A DNA stretch of 64,000 nt, taken from the NCBI GenBank assembly GCA_031308135.1, contig JAHLJT010008756.1, positions 66,390,026 through 66,454,025 on the forward strand. Reading direction: 5' to 3'. Shown piece after piece: positions 9,641 to 20,928 of the stretch. The position numbers and the translations under genes were made by a program. The notes below the pieces were generated by a model. The model saw only the letters and a list, made by a program, of their open reading frames with translations. It did not search any database and was not told where the DNA came from. This stretch comes from Acheta domesticus. Lineage: Eukaryota; Arthropoda; Insecta; Orthoptera; Gryllidae. The stretch's first letter is position 1; every line of letters starts with the position of its first letter.

Positions 9641-12069
9641 TCACAGCATACCATAGACCATCTGCAATAGAGCATACGTTGATTTATTTATACCCTTCAT
9701 CTCTGTATTTATTTGATATTATTTTGTAAATATGGTCCTCTATATATTTATATATTCAAATTACTTTATGTAAGAAATTGAGAAAATCTTGTAAATTATT
9801 TCTTTATTATTACTACGTTTCGGGAACCTGTCTTGTTCCCATCATCGCGTACATAATATTATATTTTTTCTTTTTCTTCTAACTTGTTTTGATATGTTAC
9901 TATTTATTTTTAATTTAATATAAATTAATGATTTCAGCATTAGGGCTTCGTTAACTCACCCACCATACCAGGCACGAGTGAATTTGTTGTTCATTACGTT
10001 ATTGTGTCAAACAAAAGAGTTTGACACATAATAACATACTGTACATAACGTAATTTAATATAAATTAATAATCTCTTCAAACTTATTTATGTAAATATAT
10101 TTAATAATAAGACAGTCATAGGTTAAGAAATTTATTTGATATTCTTTATCATTTTTCAAAGATATTGGTTTGATGAACAAATTCTTCAAGTATGAGCGTA
10201 CATGCAAGAGGAAAAATTATCCTTGAAGTTCTCTGTCTTTTTGGAGAACTTACATGTTCGATATGAACGTGAATGTGCTCCCTTGTTTTACTTTTGAACC
10301 AAATGCAGATTTTCTCCTTACATCACAAGACGCAAAGTTTTTATCAAGCAATCGTCACATAGTTGTCATGGGTGTGTGCATCCTAAACGAGAGGATGCTA
10401 TCTATGTTTCTGGGACCCGTTATACTTTTAACTTTTTTAAATTGACCTATGACCCTCTTTTAAACGATTTTCAGCCTATTTTTGAAGTTTTGAATTTGTT
10501 ATGGTTACCGGGGATATGGGCTGCAATTTGAACGCATTTTCGGGTAGTTTTGTACATTTTCCAATGTTTTTATATTTTCAGCTGATTTCGGATTTTTTTG
10601 ACGCATTTTTAAGGTTTTTTATGCGGGGACCGAATCTGGGTTGGCTACCATTCAGGGTAAATTAAGTTTCATCATACTTTTGCCCCGAATTCATCCGTTA
10701 CACTGTGGATACTCGTTGTACAATTTTTCATAGTTTTCGGGAAAATTTAAGATATTTTTCGATACTTCATTCTACATTTTTATTTAGTACATTTATTATA
10801 AATTCATTAAATTCAAAATGTCATAAATAGAGATAAAAATTAATTTTAATTATTGAAAAATAATTTGACGAGTTGACTACTACGAGACCACACGTATTGA
10901 CTGTCACGACACAAAGCACTGAAATGTTTTATATTTTATTTCTCTGGACAACATGACAACGGTACTGAAACAAAGATACGATCCGTTTGTCATAATTGAA
11001 ATACAATGTCCATCCTTTTGTCGTAATTACTGAAAATTTTAAAATGTATTTATTATGTTCTATGCTTGATTTTTATTCGCGATTTAACATACTTACGGTA
11101 ATAAAATGTTTTATTATGTAAGGCTAAGGGCCTTTCAAAATTTTCAGTTTTGGCAACCCAGGAAAAACGTAGTTTAATATTGTGTGAAGTAAAACTAAAA
11201 TTGACACACACACTCTTCTTCTTAATCTTTTATATTTTCATGGCCCTATATTGGCAATTTGGTGTCATAACTGTTATTTTGCTTAGGAGGAAAATTTTGG
11301 AATTCGATATGGATCTGATGTTACAAAATGCACGCTACGCATTGACTAATTGAGGCGTTTATTGAGAGTTCTTTCCCCTCCCCTCACACAGGGTGAACAC
11401 GTCCATGCCGCACATTCATGTGAGATATTCGAATTTCTAGCACAAAGAAATCCCTCAGCCACGTAAATTATTTGTGTTTGCACAAGCACAATTGCAGAAT
11501 TTGAAAGAAAATTTGTGAAAAGGTATTTGAAAGGAAAATAGTGAAAAACACCCCAAATTATGGTCAGTGGAAATAAAAGCAAGTAACATTTTAGATACTA
11601 AATGTATTTGGAATTCTTTTAACTATTAACTATTGAAAACATCAGAAGATATTTTGCGCTTCGCGCAACAGGCTTCGGGAAGCTATAATAATGCGCAGTG
11701 CACGTCACATACGCACTTTTCCTCCCTGCTCCCGAGAGTCTCGTCCGGACGTTGAATAATAATTGGAGACCCACGTCACAGCAGATAAGCTTCATTGCGG
11801 CAAGATCGTAGGTTGAAGGCATTGCAGCGGTGCAAAATTTGTCTAAAAATAAAGCAGGCATGTGCAACGATGTGAAATTTCGTTAAAAGAAAATGTTGAA
11901 GAGTAATTGCAAATTTTTGCGAGTTTATCCTTGGTTTTACTGAGTACTCGCGCCTGTATATATATCTACATAAAACTGTGGAGACTAGATGATTAAGAAA
12001 GTTTCCAAATTCGAAAATAGCAAACTTAATTCATTAAAATCATTAATAATGTAAAATTCAATAATTTTC
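9641..12069. other. Non-coding, no feature seen
   Basis: AT-rich, with scattered short frames (63-82 codons) lacking motifs. No shared repeat found. Confidence 0.4.

Positions 12070-12108
<39 letters not shown>
12070..12108. repeat. (AAT)n microsatellite
   Basis: Thirteen uninterrupted AAT units. The same trinucleotide recurs at 43381, 45162, 45784 and 46904. Confidence 0.95.
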
Positions 12109-12691
12109 TTATTAGAGAAGTTATTCCGTTAATACTTGCTTATGAACCATTCCTTCATTTAATACATTTTAATGAGTGTAAATATTTATAAAACTATGCT
12201 ACTGAAAGTGAAAGTGAAGGGAAGACTATCGAAACCAAAATACGCAAGACAGTACAAAATAATTTAGTTTCAGTGTTGGGCTATAGCATATTGTAATCGG
12301 CACGTATTCATTTTCATTGAAATGCAATAAATATTCATAAAGTTTCCCGTCACCTATTTTTCAGGCGTTGCATCGCTTAAGAAGGGATCGGCTAAGGACT
12401 CCATTCTACGAGTGTACGAGTAAATGGTGTTTTACGCTGGAATTTAAGGGTAGATTTTTACGCAGGATTTTTGACTGAGGTTTGCTTGGAAAATTTAGGG
12501 GTGCGGTATTTTTTTCACTCTCATTTAAAATTCGTACAACTATATAAAGTCCTCTGAGGACATTTGTTTTGCGCTCTCAAATAACAACGTTTTTTTAGTT
12601 TTTAGGCAAGAGTTTAAGCACCCTAGTATAACCAGTGTCGGCAGACTAATTTTCTTTCTTTGGGGAACATAATCTTTAATTAGCTATACCA

Positions 12692-12990
12692 ATTTGCCGT
12701 TGTCAATATCAGGCGAATTCGGAAGCTGTACCCTAACAAACGGTCCACGGACCTCGCGCGATCTTTCCTCCCTCTTCCTTGCCCTATCCTCACCCATTAC
12801 TGACGCACACTAACATGCACTATACTACTACACGTGCTGGGTGACCGGTTGTGAGCTTAGAGCTTGTCCCGGCTGGGAGGATGCCCCGCTGGAGGGAGAC
12901 ACGCACCTGGTTGGAGAAAGCCCCGCTAGCCGACAGTACGTCGGCATCGGATCTCACCACCTAGCGGGGGATCGCTCCAGCTCACATTGG
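12692..12990 (+). repeat. SINE-like family, 3' body fragment
   Basis: Matches the body of the elements at 57505-58000 and 63480-64000: ATATCAGGCGAATTCGGA, TACCCTAACAAACGG, a CGCGCGAT motif, a pyrimidine-rich CTCTTCCTTGCCCTATCCTC, then AGAGCTTGTCCCGGCTGGG and CTGGTTGGAGAAAGCCCCGC. The tRNA-like head seen in the other copies is absent, so the copy is 5'-truncated. Confidence 0.75.
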
Positions 12991-13319
12991 GGAAAAAGCC
13001 CGAAAAGCTGGCCAAAAGTCCAAAACATTAATTTCTACATACGTACTTGTGTCATATACCATTTAAAAGAGAACAAAATTTTGCATTAAATGCCGTTAAT
13101 TTCGAAAACGTAAGTTTACTGACTGCGTTTATACATCGTTTCAAAGTTAGACAAAATTTACTTCTCTTGGGTCTGATCCCGAAGGCTATATGCAAGCGCG
13201 CATTCTACGACGCGAAACTTTGTTCAGTGATCGTGTAATGACATTTGGGAAAGTCTATGTTATTCTTGAAGGTGTAATCTGTATGGTGAGTAATTGTCAT
13301 TTCATGTGTTTGCTTGGGT

Positions 13320-13915
13320 CATGAGAAATTTATATTCAAAAATTGCGATTTTTCGTTTATTTTTTATATATTTTTTATTATTTTACAGGGTAAAAGTTAG
13401 AACTTCCACGCACTACCACCGTCTTCATATTTTAAAATATTAAGTATTATGTTCTTTATTGATATTCATAACAATTAACTGCTAATATCTGCTAATAAAG
13501 TTGTAGGGCAATAAAAAACATTTCAAAGCAGATGCTCGGTGGAATATACATTGGCGTATCAAAACACGACGCCCATCGTAACTGTTCAATGAGTCTATAA
13601 TTATATCTGGAAATTTTATATTATTCTTAATGATCCGATCGATATTATTAGTAAATATTAATGAATTTGTTTAAATTGTTAATGTGCTAATTGGCATAAA
13701 AATTGCTTTAATTCTATTTACATTACAATTTTATGTTCAAACAGGATACAAGTTAAGGCTACCGCCTTCTACCACGTTTTTCAATGTTTAAAAAATTAAT
13801 TATTATATTTTTTAAATAAAATCCGTAACAATTTCCTAATAATATCTGCTAACAGAGTTGTAGAACAACAAATAATATTACAAATAAGACGTTCATCGGA
13901 AAACGAGCGTATGGA
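13320..13915 (+). repeat. Two diverged tandem units of about 358 bp
   Basis: 13320-13560 and 13680-13915 share an ordered series of blocks: a T-rich lead, ACAGGGTAAAAGTTA versus ACAGGATACAAGTTA, then CTACCACC versus CTACCACG, TATCTGCTAATAAAGTTGTAG versus a near match, and a closing GCGTAT. Divergence is high (about one third). It may be two units of an old satellite. No coding potential. Confidence 0.55.
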
Positions 13916-14152
13916 AATTTTGCAAAAAGTGCAAAACATTAATATGATTAGTACACATTTGTTACAATAGTTTATTTTACTAATTTACTCTTCCAAATTT
14001 TTGGTTTTTGAAGAAGAATTCAAAACTTCATTCTAGACTAGCATAAAACTAAAGCTTTTACCTCCGTCAGTGTCACCATGCCTGCTACATACTCAATAAA
14101 TATTGAATGAAATTGATGATGAATATTCTGAATACTTGCGAATGGTATGACA

Positions 14153-14155
<3 letters not shown>

Positions 14156-14197
<42 letters not shown>
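14156..14197. repeat. (AT)n microsatellite
   Basis: About 21 AT units, uninterrupted. Confidence 0.95.
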
Positions 14198-14198
<1 letters not shown>

Positions 14199-14782
14199 TA
14201 ACCCTTAACTGGAGCACCTTTTTTTTATTACATAACAGGAGCACCAGGGTCCTGGAGGCCCTAACTTAAAATTAAGTTTTAACAGGGGTGAAATATACAA
14301 GAATAAGACTTTTTGTACTTTATTTTATTGAAATAACTTGAGAGAAATATAATAAACCCACTGCAGTCCCATGTTTAAACTTGCACTATCTGTTTGAAAA
14401 CATATACGGATTATTTTAGAATTTTTTCAATTTTTTTGAAGATGAGCATTTTGAAAAAACTCCAAATCACAATTTCAAATTCAAATTTGAAAAACGTGTT
14501 TACCCCAATCCGTATTGAGTTGTATATCATATAAAAGGCCATAACAAAAGCTGAAAAATGATACCTATCCCAGCTCTCTATGTTAATTTGGAGAGGATCT
14601 ACATCAATTTAAAAATTTTCGGGAACCCAATTTTGTAAACTTTTACATATCTGTATTTCACAAACGTGTGAAAATATTTTACTCAAAATTTGTAGTTTTC
14701 TTATTCTTCAGTCATACTACCTATGTGTCAAATTTCATCTGAATCTGAGGTGGTGTTGTAAAATGACTGTGGTGAGTATCGA

Positions 14783-15290
14783 ATGACCCAGAACTCAATT
14801 GTATCTGCCTCAATAACTGGCATAGATGAAAATCTAATAAGGCATTTTCACACCATTCTTCAGGTCATCTCTAATGGGTACGACATCAGTATTCCAAAAT
14901 TTGAAAACTTTTGCACTAAGACTGCAAAGTTATACGTGGAAAAATACTCTTGGTATTATATGCCAACAACACTCCACAAACTTTTAATTCGTGGTCTCCA
15001 AATAATAAATTCTGCTTTGCTGCCAATCGGTCAATATTCGGAGCAAGCACAAGAGGCAAAAACAAAGATTTTAAAGCGTATCACTCTGGATTTTCCAGGA
15101 AATGCTCCAGACAAAAAACGTGGAAGATATTTTTCAGTGGCTTCTTGTGTCGCCCCTCTGATCCACTGATCACTAGTCTAAGGTAGACCCCTCAAAGGAA
15201 AATGAATCAATTCTCTCCCGACGCGATATCCCTTCTCATCTGCCCGTACACTACTTTTGGCGATGAAGCATATTTTTCGGAGGACGAATA
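14783..15290 (+). pseudogene. Frameshifted ORF of an unassigned insect repeat/transposon family
   Basis: The frame from 14783 encodes SITGIDENLIRHFHTI, an Lys/Tyr-rich helix, then WYYMPTTLHKLLIRGLQI and ALLPIGQYSEQAQEA. After that the sense continues in the +1 frame (RGKNKDFKAYHSGFSRKCSR), then shifts again to reach DPLITSLR and, near 15200, SPDAISLLICPYTTFGDEAY before a stop near 15290. I have the impression of a recurrent insect ORF type with these motifs, apparently repeat-associated, but I cannot name its family or function. At least two frameshifts show it is dead. The upstream start is uncertain. Confidence 0.5.
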
Positions 15291-15737
15291 AGTCCACTCA
15301 TCCTTTAGGTAAGCTTTAAGTTATAATTCTTTAAACTTTAAAAACGTATTTCATTTGAAATGATAAGAAAATAATTATTCAACTCCAGTTTAACTAATTT
15401 TACCTTCTTCTTATTAACAAATACATTGAAGGAAAATGTGTGATAAATCAAATACTCCAAAACATTGCAGAAATACATCCTGATCTATCAATTGTCGGAT
15501 TTTATTATCATAGGAATGAAATTAGTAGTCAAACAAATAATATTTTGTAGAATATATCTGTCAAATGATTTATAAATTAATTTTCTGATGCATTTTTGTC
15601 TTTATTTATTCCAATTTAAAAAAAATACAAATATGGCTTCAGATTGGGATTCAGCGACCCCAAAAACCCCTTAATAAATGTTTTATATGCGATTCGCGTC
15701 TTATTTGACTATTGGCCAGCTTTTCGGGCTTTTTCCC

Positions 15738-15895
15738 CAGTGTGCAGCGGGATCACTGCCACTGCCCGTGATAAAATATGCACTACACGTACGGTACAAA
15801 TGACCTCAGCAATTACCGCGCCTGGAATCACTAATCAATCAAAAACAATACAAGGAATGTGGTTGACCTCATCCCACGGGATTGTGGTATTCAGG
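15738..15895 (+). repeat. Interspersed repeat, copy 1 (pairs with 16440-16592)
   Basis: About 155 bp shared with 16440-16592: CAGCGGGATCAC, TGCACTACAC.TACGGTAC, AATGAC.TCAGCAATT, CGGAATCACTAA-like, then AATACAAGGAATGTGGTTGA and CCTCATCCCACGGGATTGTG. Identity is high (roughly 85-90% by eye). The 3' breakpoint is right after GGGATTGTGGT, where this copy is followed by the 5S-like sequence and the other copy is not. Confidence 0.8.
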
Positions 15896-15954
15896 CACTT
15901 TCGGATTTCAAAACTTGGTGTGAGGTACCGCAGCCCAACTGCCTGCGTCGGTAG

Positions 15955-16065
15955 CCTAACTTCTGAATCCAGCTCCGTGAAGTCAAGGCAGTTAAGCAGC
16001 TCGAGACACCATGGGTGTCTTGATGGATGACCGTCTGAGGACCGCGGAATACTAACGGCACTTAG
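15955..16065 (+). ncRNA. 5S rRNA-like sequence (pseudogene or 5S-derived SINE head)
   Basis: CAGTTAAGCAGC at 15989-16000 resembles the 5S rRNA internal A-box region (AAGTTAAGCAGC), and CTTGATGGATGACCGTCTG at 16019-16037 resembles the C-box region (CTTGGATGGGTGACCGCCTG), in the correct order and near-correct spacing. The 5' half of 5S is poorly matched and the sequence is too diverged for a functional gene. 5S-derived SINEs are known in animals; whether this is one, or a processed 5S pseudogene, needs other copies. Confidence 0.5.
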
Positions 16066-16439
16066 CCGCTGGGAAGAAGAAAAGGCAATGTCCTTACAAC
16101 TTGTCTGGAACCCTTTGGTTTCAACATTTATTGTGGGGAGAACGCTATCATCAAAAAACTCTAGAACGTCGGACGGTGATATAAACGCTAGTGATAGAAA
16201 TTTTGACTAAAGGAACCGCTCAGAAAGCGTCAGTTAGTGAGAATCTGCCAGCTCCATGGCAATTGCGAGGTTTTCCATGATGCTCGATGAAAGGAAACAA
16301 GCAGAAATCTGAATCTAACTGCGGAATAGGCCAGGTTGGAAATTTATAGTGAAGGAAGACGCATGTGTGAAGTGTGAGTTTAGGAAACTTTCTGGCGTAG
16401 CCATTTTACTTAACGTATGGGTTATTTTGCAGGAAATTG

Positions 16440-16592
16440 CTCCAGCGGGATCACCGCCTGCGATAAAGCATGCACTACACTTACGGTACCAATGACTTCA
16501 GCAATTGACTCGCCCGGAATCACTAACCAATCAATCAAAAACAATACAAGGAATGTGGTTGACCTCATCCCACGGGATTGTGGTTTTTGGGT
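16440..16592 (+). repeat. Interspersed repeat, copy 2 (pairs with 15738-15895)
   Basis: Second copy of the ~155-bp repeat, 700 bp from the first and in the same orientation. No 5S-like sequence follows it; instead the sequence runs into an unrelated GC-richer stretch. Confidence 0.8.
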
Positions 16593-17879
16593 GCCTTTAG
16601 CGTAGTTCTTCGCCCTTAGCTTCCTTTGAAGCCTCTCCATGGCGTGAATGTAGGGTACCTTCTTCGAGCAGTCGTGCGTCGTGCGCGTCCCCTTCAACGC
16701 CTGGGCGTGACTCAGTTTCCTCCACCAAATGTCGCTGTCGGCTAACTTCATCCGAACACTCTGGTTGGGAGAGCGTGAACTCTTTTTACGACGAGGAATT
16801 GCGGGAGGATTCAATTTTTCCAGGCACCTTCCAGGGATCTTTTACACGCAACTAGTCTGACATGGCCACTATGGGATTCAGTGGCCAAAACGCTCACCCC
16901 TCGCCGGCCGAGGGGCGTAGTTATAAATGTGGTAGTTATTTGGCGTTCGTGGCAGTGCATTGGTCGATTGAACACAACGTCTTGCAAAGAAGAAAAAAGA
17001 AAAAAAAACAAAAACCGGAAGGTTGCAGAAAAGCGCCGTTTCTTTCTCTTGAAATAAACGAAATTATTTTCCTTGAGAAAATGTTGGTAAAGCTCTGTCA
17101 TTAAGCTGTTCCACAACGTTCACGAAAAAGTATAAAAAGCGCAAGGAAAACGCAAGGTGCATATGACGTCAGTTATTTTCTTTTTTGTTCTAGCAATGTG
17201 AGAAATCGTACATTGTCGGTGCGATCCTCCATGCGTTTCTCAACTTTTTGGTTCTCGAACTGCGTCTCGTTTAGAAAAATCTTTGTAATGCACTATTTGC
17301 AGAAAACAAAATTTTCAAATGCAATGTGTGTTGCAATGCAGGAAATATTCAGCATTCGTTCTTGCTTCAGATCACTCCATCTCAAAAGACGCGATTTTAT
17401 CAAGAAGTTTGCATGAAAACATTTCAATGAATTCAAATTTTATGTGAATAACATGTGACGTATGCCAGCGTATAAAACCTATTTATTGTATTTTATACAG
17501 TGAAAATGACATTTAGCTAAAGACGGCAGTATGCAATCTCGATTCTCTTCGTTTAAATAGAAATAGCGATATTAGGGACAACGGTCCTTAAAACATGTAT
17601 TAAGTTTGAAGATATTGTAGGTTTTCTCCAACTTTTGAATGAACAGCTCAAAATGTTAACAGAGGTTGTTTACAATTGTCTTCTGCTACCTATATCAGTA
17701 ATATTAGACAACGTATATCAGAACAAGAAGTACAATGCTGGCGCAATGGTGAAACCGGGGGGTCATTTGAATGGGTGTCCCCCGAGGGAAACACTAATGA
17801 TGCGATGTACGATAATAATGATCAGGGCTCTGATTCTGATGATATGTCTTTTCATTGGTGGATTCTAGAGGTGACTAAC
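16593..17879. other. Non-coding, no supported feature
   Basis: Includes a GC-richer patch (16600-17000) with an antisense 130-codon frame that contains part of the repeat above and is not convincing. A TATAAAA at 17131 and a CRE-like TGACGTCA at 17164 are present but have no gene downstream. Confidence 0.4.
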
Positions 17880-18090
17880 TTGTAAATTAATATTTATCAC
17901 GATATGTAGCTGACTATTTCACTCATGTCTGTACGCGTCGTTAGTAGCCAATGCTAAGCAAGGATATATTCAAATTAAACCAATCCCAGATGTTTATCGC
18001 CATCAGCTTGTTTACCTTTTTTTATCGCTGTAAAGCCTTTGTTTACCTTTTTAAGATAACGATAGCAATTGTTTCACCTCCAAAATATAC
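17880..18090 (+). repeat. Copy of the sequence flanking the Crypton-like inverted repeat
   Basis: Matches the reverse complement of about 23535-23720: a shared ACTATTTCAC/ATTATTTCAC block, AAGCAAGGATATATTCAAAT, TATCGCCAT, then TTTTTAAGATAACGATAGCA and ATTGTTTCA..TCCAAAATA. Similarity stops at the point where, in the other copy, the inverted-repeat arm begins (TAGCTTGTG). It probably marks one end module of that element family. Confidence 0.65.
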
Positions 18091-20928
18091 GGGATTTCAG
18101 CTTGCTTTGGTCCCTAGATTTTTCAATATGGCGGCCATTCGGCCCTGCCAACTTTGAAAATGTACATGAAGCTAGACATCGGCGCTACATTCAAACATAC
18201 GCAATTCGAGAAATCTGCCATCAGGAACTTCTCTCATTATAATGTTAATTTTAATCAACTGAATGTTTTGAAACATTGAAATAATTATCATTTGGATCGA
18301 TTATTTTGATAGTTTTCTTCTGAAACTCATAATGTTGAAATATGAGAAGTTTAATGTTTTACTTCATTTTAAAATGCAAATATAATTAAAAAGCTTTAGA
18401 GGAATAAACTACATTCTTACAAAGATTGTTAATGATTGATATAATATAGAATTAATGGAAGGAAATAAAAAAAATGAAATCAGAGTATTTCTTAAATTTG
18501 ATTTGTCTCCATTTCATTATTACAATAATACATTCTATCTCAACATTCAACAGTGAAAACTAAGGAAGAAGAGTTAAAACACAATTAATTTTTTTACCAA
18601 GTAAATTTATTTCACAATAGTTGCAAACAAGTGTTTTTACAGTTAAGTTTTTTGTGAAATATTCATCTACACTGCCCCTGATCAGATGTACAATTTGTTT
18701 TCACAATATACCCCATCCTTCTCTCTATACACAACCATAATTTTCTCTGCATTTTTCCAATACTCCACTGCATTTTTCCAATTTGTCCAAAGTTGACACC
18801 TTAAAAAATTAAATAATGTATTCATAACACTATTAAATTTAAGATATTGAATCTCATTTTCCTTGTGTTAAATGTGTCAATGAATTTAGATAATTAAGAT
18901 ACCTGTTTAAAAGCCTGCTTCCAAAGGTTTCTGACCTTTTCCATTCTGTAGCAAGATTTTCTAAGGGCATTCTTATTGAAGAATCACTTTGACTGAGATC
19001 ACATATTTTCAGTTGAAACTGCATTAGGGAGTAAGCCTTGAATCAGTCTGCCCTTCAGTTCGCTGCAATTTATAGACTATACCCTGTTGTTAATTACTTT
19101 TAACGCTTGAAAAAAATATTTATATGATAACTGCTTAAATCATTTTAATGGAATATATGAAGGTGAAAATGAAAAGATGAAAATTAAAATGCAAGAATAA
19201 TAATATACAGCATTTACCATGTATCCTGACAATAAATATTTTTAAAATGTTCACATTTTGCACAGAACGTTAGCAGTATTGGTCTTATTTTACTTATGAT
19301 ATCTACATTACAGATCTGCTCATGGGCTTTCTGGCCTGGCTTCATAAATCTTTGGTCTCATTGTGTACTACATATACTCCTTTCCTTGGGTCAGCCATGA
19401 CTGTAAAATATCAAAAAATTTTAATAAATATAATAGTTATATAATTACATTAATACTATACAAAAGTATTGCATAGTGTAATGTATAATATAATATAGGT
19501 TTACATAGTAAATACTGTCCATTTAAAATTCTAAATATATATCCATGGGAGTGTGAAAGTATCAAAGTATGTAATCAGTAAATGTATGTTCAAAGCAATG
19601 TAAATATATATATGATTTATTGAATATGAATTGCTAGAGCACAGTACCTTGTCATACATTGTTTGAAGCAATTCTCTTTGACAGATATCATTGTTATTAT
19701 TTTTACTATTGATATTATTATTACTACTAATAAGGCTGACAAAAATAATTCTCCTGGATAATTTACATAATCTTTACCTCTATAAACAATATACTTACTT
19801 TGATTTTCCAAACAAAATTCTTTTAAGAATTCTGAACAAAGAAGTTTAAGGTCCTTGGAAAAAGAATGTATCATAATTGCCTCTGATATTCTCCCAAATT
19901 TCTTTTTCTGAAAGAACTTTCTCTGTAAAGAGTGTTTCCTATTATTTCTTCTTTGCAAACTATACCCAATACAAAGAACAAAAATATACACTCATATGTT
20001 GAATGTTACCATCATGAGTTTTTTTATAGATGAATCTTGCAATTGCTTTCTTCATAACCATCTAAGTGATCTGATTGAGTACTGACTTCACAATACTGAA
20101 AGAATATTGTGAAGAATATTGTGAAGTCGATATGAACTGCATTTTAGAGATACACATACATTTGTAATGTTAATTTTTTCACATATGGCTTTATTATTAG
20201 ACCAAACACCATGAATTAAAATATGTTCAATCACCGTGTGTGCTACAATTCCCAATTTATAGATATAAACAAAGATATACAAAATACCGGCATGTGGTAA
20301 TGCACAAATAATCTATTCCATAGTGCAAAAATTTAAGATTTGTTGGTTGTTATGTTTCATAAACATCTTACCTGAAATAAATATGCCACTTCACATGTAC
20401 GTTCGGAATTCGTTTTCATAATCCATTCTCGTTCTAATTCGCTTCGAAATTCTCATATAGAGCAATAACATTGTATCTTGCTGCACTATTTAATATTCAT
20501 TGTTTAACTTTAACACGATTTGCATGCGTCATTTTAACTCACTTACGTGCATTGTTTCCACTGTCTCGTTTAAAAATTCAAAAACAAATAATGCGATGAG
20601 AATATCAAATCAAAACGACAAATTCAATCTAAAAATTGTAAATATGCTTCTACGCCAGCTTCTAAGCGTGCAAGAGTGCAGTTTTGAACATGTTGGTAGA
20701 AAATAAACAAATGAAAAGATGCCAACCCCAGATAAATAAAGTCTCTTTCGGCGTGTATGTGCCAACACATGGGGAGTTTCGTTGACGGTTGACTCCTCTG
20801 AAATAGACCTGTACTAAACTTAAAGTGAAACGAAAAGTCCCTAAGACAATGCCGTTAGTATAACGGGTGATATTCATGAAGTTGGTATGATCCACTTTCT
20901 CTGGGACCATTTGAGCCTGAAAACGGCT
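18091..20928. other. Non-coding, no feature seen
   Basis: Strongly AT-rich. The 124-codon antisense frame at 19617-19991 is low-complexity and lacks motifs. Confidence 0.4.

Noticed and set aside
8345..9675. Several 98-227-codon frames on both strands of the CpG-rich island
   Set aside because: GC-rich DNA has few stops. Only the minus-strand 8578-9009 frame has a signal peptide and family motifs; the rest are poly-Ala/Arg-type shadows.
14196..14275. Possible piggyBac-like terminus (TTAACCC... with repeated GGAGCACC)
   Set aside because: TTAA and short repeated phrases are present, but no matching second terminus could be found.
16422..16814. Antisense 130-codon frame
   Set aside because: Half of it is the reverse of an interspersed repeat; no motif elsewhere.
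17131..17174. TATAAAA, a CRE-like TGACGTCA and TCAGTT initiator on the plus strand
   Set aside because: TATA-to-initiator distance is about 40 bp, outside the usual window, and no coding sequence follows.
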